A stretch of 40,296 bases of DNA from Candidatus Brevifilum fermentans (lineage in GTDB: Bacteria; Chloroflexota; Anaerolineae; Anaerolineales; Villigracilaceae), in NCBI GenBank assembly GCA_945877125.1, contig CAMCQT010000034.1, positions 1 through 40,296 of the forward strand, read 5' to 3'. A program made the position numbers and the translations under genes. The notes beneath the pieces are model-generated. The model was not told the DNA's origin, did no database searches, and saw only the letters and a program-made list of their open reading frames with translations. This document shows, one piece after another, positions 39,337 to 40,296 of the stretch. Position 1 is the first letter of the stretch. Each line of letters begins with the position of its first letter.

Positions 39337-40257
39337 TCACATTTCGATGTTCTGGACGCGACGCTGCCAGACAAAGGTATAAAGCATAACGCCCGTCAGG
39401 ATAATCAGGAACATCATTGCCGCAACCGTTGAGCCCATGGATACATCACCCAGTTGAAGCTGCTGGCCAAAAAATGTCCGGTAGAAGAAAGTGCCCATGA
39501 TGTCGGTGGCAAAATCGGGACCGGCATTGGCGCCTTTCATCGTGTAGATCAAATCAAAGGCGTTGAAATTCCCCACGAAGGTCAGAATGGATACGATGCC
39601 AACAGTAGGCATGATGAGCGGGAATTTAATCTGCCAGAAAACGCTCCAACTGGTTGCGCCGTCTACAGTGGCGGCTTCCATTAATTCTTCGGGAATGGCG
39701 ATTAACGCGGCGTAGAACAGAATCATCGGGATGCCGATAAACTGCCAGACCGAGATCAAAGCAACCGTCGACAGGGCGGTTTCGGGAAGTCCCAGCCAGG
39801 GCTTGAACAGAAAGCCAAGTTGTACGATTCCCAGAAGCGTTTTGCTGACGCCCCAAAGCGGATTCAAGATCAGGTTCCAGATGAAGCCGATAATCACCAC
39901 CGAAAGGACGGTCGGCATGAAATAAATGGTGCGATAGAAATTCGCGCCGCGCCGTTTCTCGTTTGAGATCAACGCCGCCAATAACAGCGCAATGGAGTTC
40001 TGCACGACCATGTGAATGGCGAAGAAGATGAAGTTATTTTTTAGCGCGCCGAAAAAGCGCGGAGCAAAATTGGAGTTGGTGAATAACTTGACGTAGTTAT
40101 CCAGTCCGGCAAAAACTTCCTGCTTATCGGCTGTCATTGTGTAAAAACTCATCCTGAGCGAATTGAGCAAAGGATAGACCATGAATATGGTGTAGATAAT
40201 AACTGCGGGAGCAAGAAATACAAAAATATAATAGGGGAAGGATTTGCGTTCGTACAT
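39337..40257 (-). CDS. Carbohydrate ABC transporter permease (MalF/UgpA type)
   Basis: This 306 aa protein is the first permease of a CUT1-type sugar importer, with about six membrane segments. The EAA loop is IPEELMEAATVDGATSWSVFWQIKFPLIMPT (EELMEAATVDGA core), and the N-terminal VYPLLNSLRMSFY is typical of MalF-like proteins. The ATG at 40257 follows GGAGG at 5 bp spacing, so it is preferred over the TTG at 40269. A binding-protein gene may lie just beyond the right edge, upstream on this strand. Confidence 0.92.
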   Translation of the reverse strand: MYERKSFPYYIFVFLAPAVIIYTIFMVYPLLNSLRMSFYTMTADKQEVFAGLDNYVKLFTNSNFAPRFFGALKNNFIFFAIHMVVQNSIALLLAALISNEKRRGANFYRTIYFMPTVLSVVIIGFIWNLILNPLWGVSKTLLGIVQLGFLFKPWLGLPETALSTVALISVWQFIGIPMILFYAALIAIPEELMEAATVDGATSWSVFWQIKFPLIMPTVGIVSILTFVGNFNAFDLIYTMKGANAGPDFATDIMGTFFYRTFFGQQLQLGDVSMGSTVAAMMFLIILTGVMLYTFVWQRRVQNIEM

Positions 40258-40296
40258 AGAGTCCTCCAATTCATTAAAAGAAGAGTGTGGTGGTTT

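Overview
This 40.3 kb window is bacterial chromosome of moderate GC, densely coding, with no rRNA, tRNA, phage or plasmid genes visible. The gene set suggests Chloroflexota, class Anaerolineae: a LIV-type ABC operon, a PreP-like M16C protease, a CBS-containing family II pyrophosphatase, an XdhD-like fused molybdenum hydroxylase and many short palindromic repeats. That placement is inferred from recalled resemblance; the window holds no marker gene.

Layout. 1-6128: the FAD subunit of a molybdenum hydroxylase, then a cassette of HEPN protein, MNT nucleotidyltransferase, CcrM-like adenine methyltransferase and DUF559 nuclease. The first three overlap by 4 bp each, and the DUF559 gene is bracketed by inverted hairpin repeats. 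A PreP-like protease follows. 6211-14270: the fused 2Fe-2S/molybdopterin subunit (XdhD type), a 7TM-PAS-HD-GYP protein, a CBS pyrophosphatase, a degenerate orphan HepT, a small unknown gene and XdhC. 14580-18006: an SPFH protein with an excisionase-like C-terminus, bifunctional NAD(P)HX repair enzyme Nnr (minus strand) and a lone cyclic-nucleotide-binding domain. 18236-24118: a complete branched-chain amino acid ABC operon (livK-H-M-G-F) with a long structured leader and an attenuator-like hairpin after the binding-protein gene. 24146-29613: a DAO-type FAD oxidoreductase, cinA, an M14 carboxypeptidase and an amidohydrolase (MTA/SAH deaminase type) fused to a CYTH domain. 29685-35063: two unknown proteins, one with a PD-(D/E)XK-like signature, a YfcC-family carrier, a DUF2817 peptidase and a DinB-like protein. 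35160-40257 (minus strand): two sugar ABC permeases, two Gfo/Idh/MocA dehydrogenases and a SIS-domain protein, a likely sugar or aminosugar utilisation module that continues beyond the right edge.

How the parts fit. The FAD subunit, XdhD-like subunit and XdhC probably form and mature one molybdenum hydroxylase although scattered over 14 kb. The LIV operon, FAD oxidoreductase, peptidases, YfcC carrier and deaminase fit a scavenger of amino acids, peptides and nucleosides. The most unusual aspects are several families of short palindromic repeats, three of which lie in frame inside genes or supply their stop codons; the coupled HEPN-MNT-methyltransferase cassette; and the deaminase-CYTH fusion.
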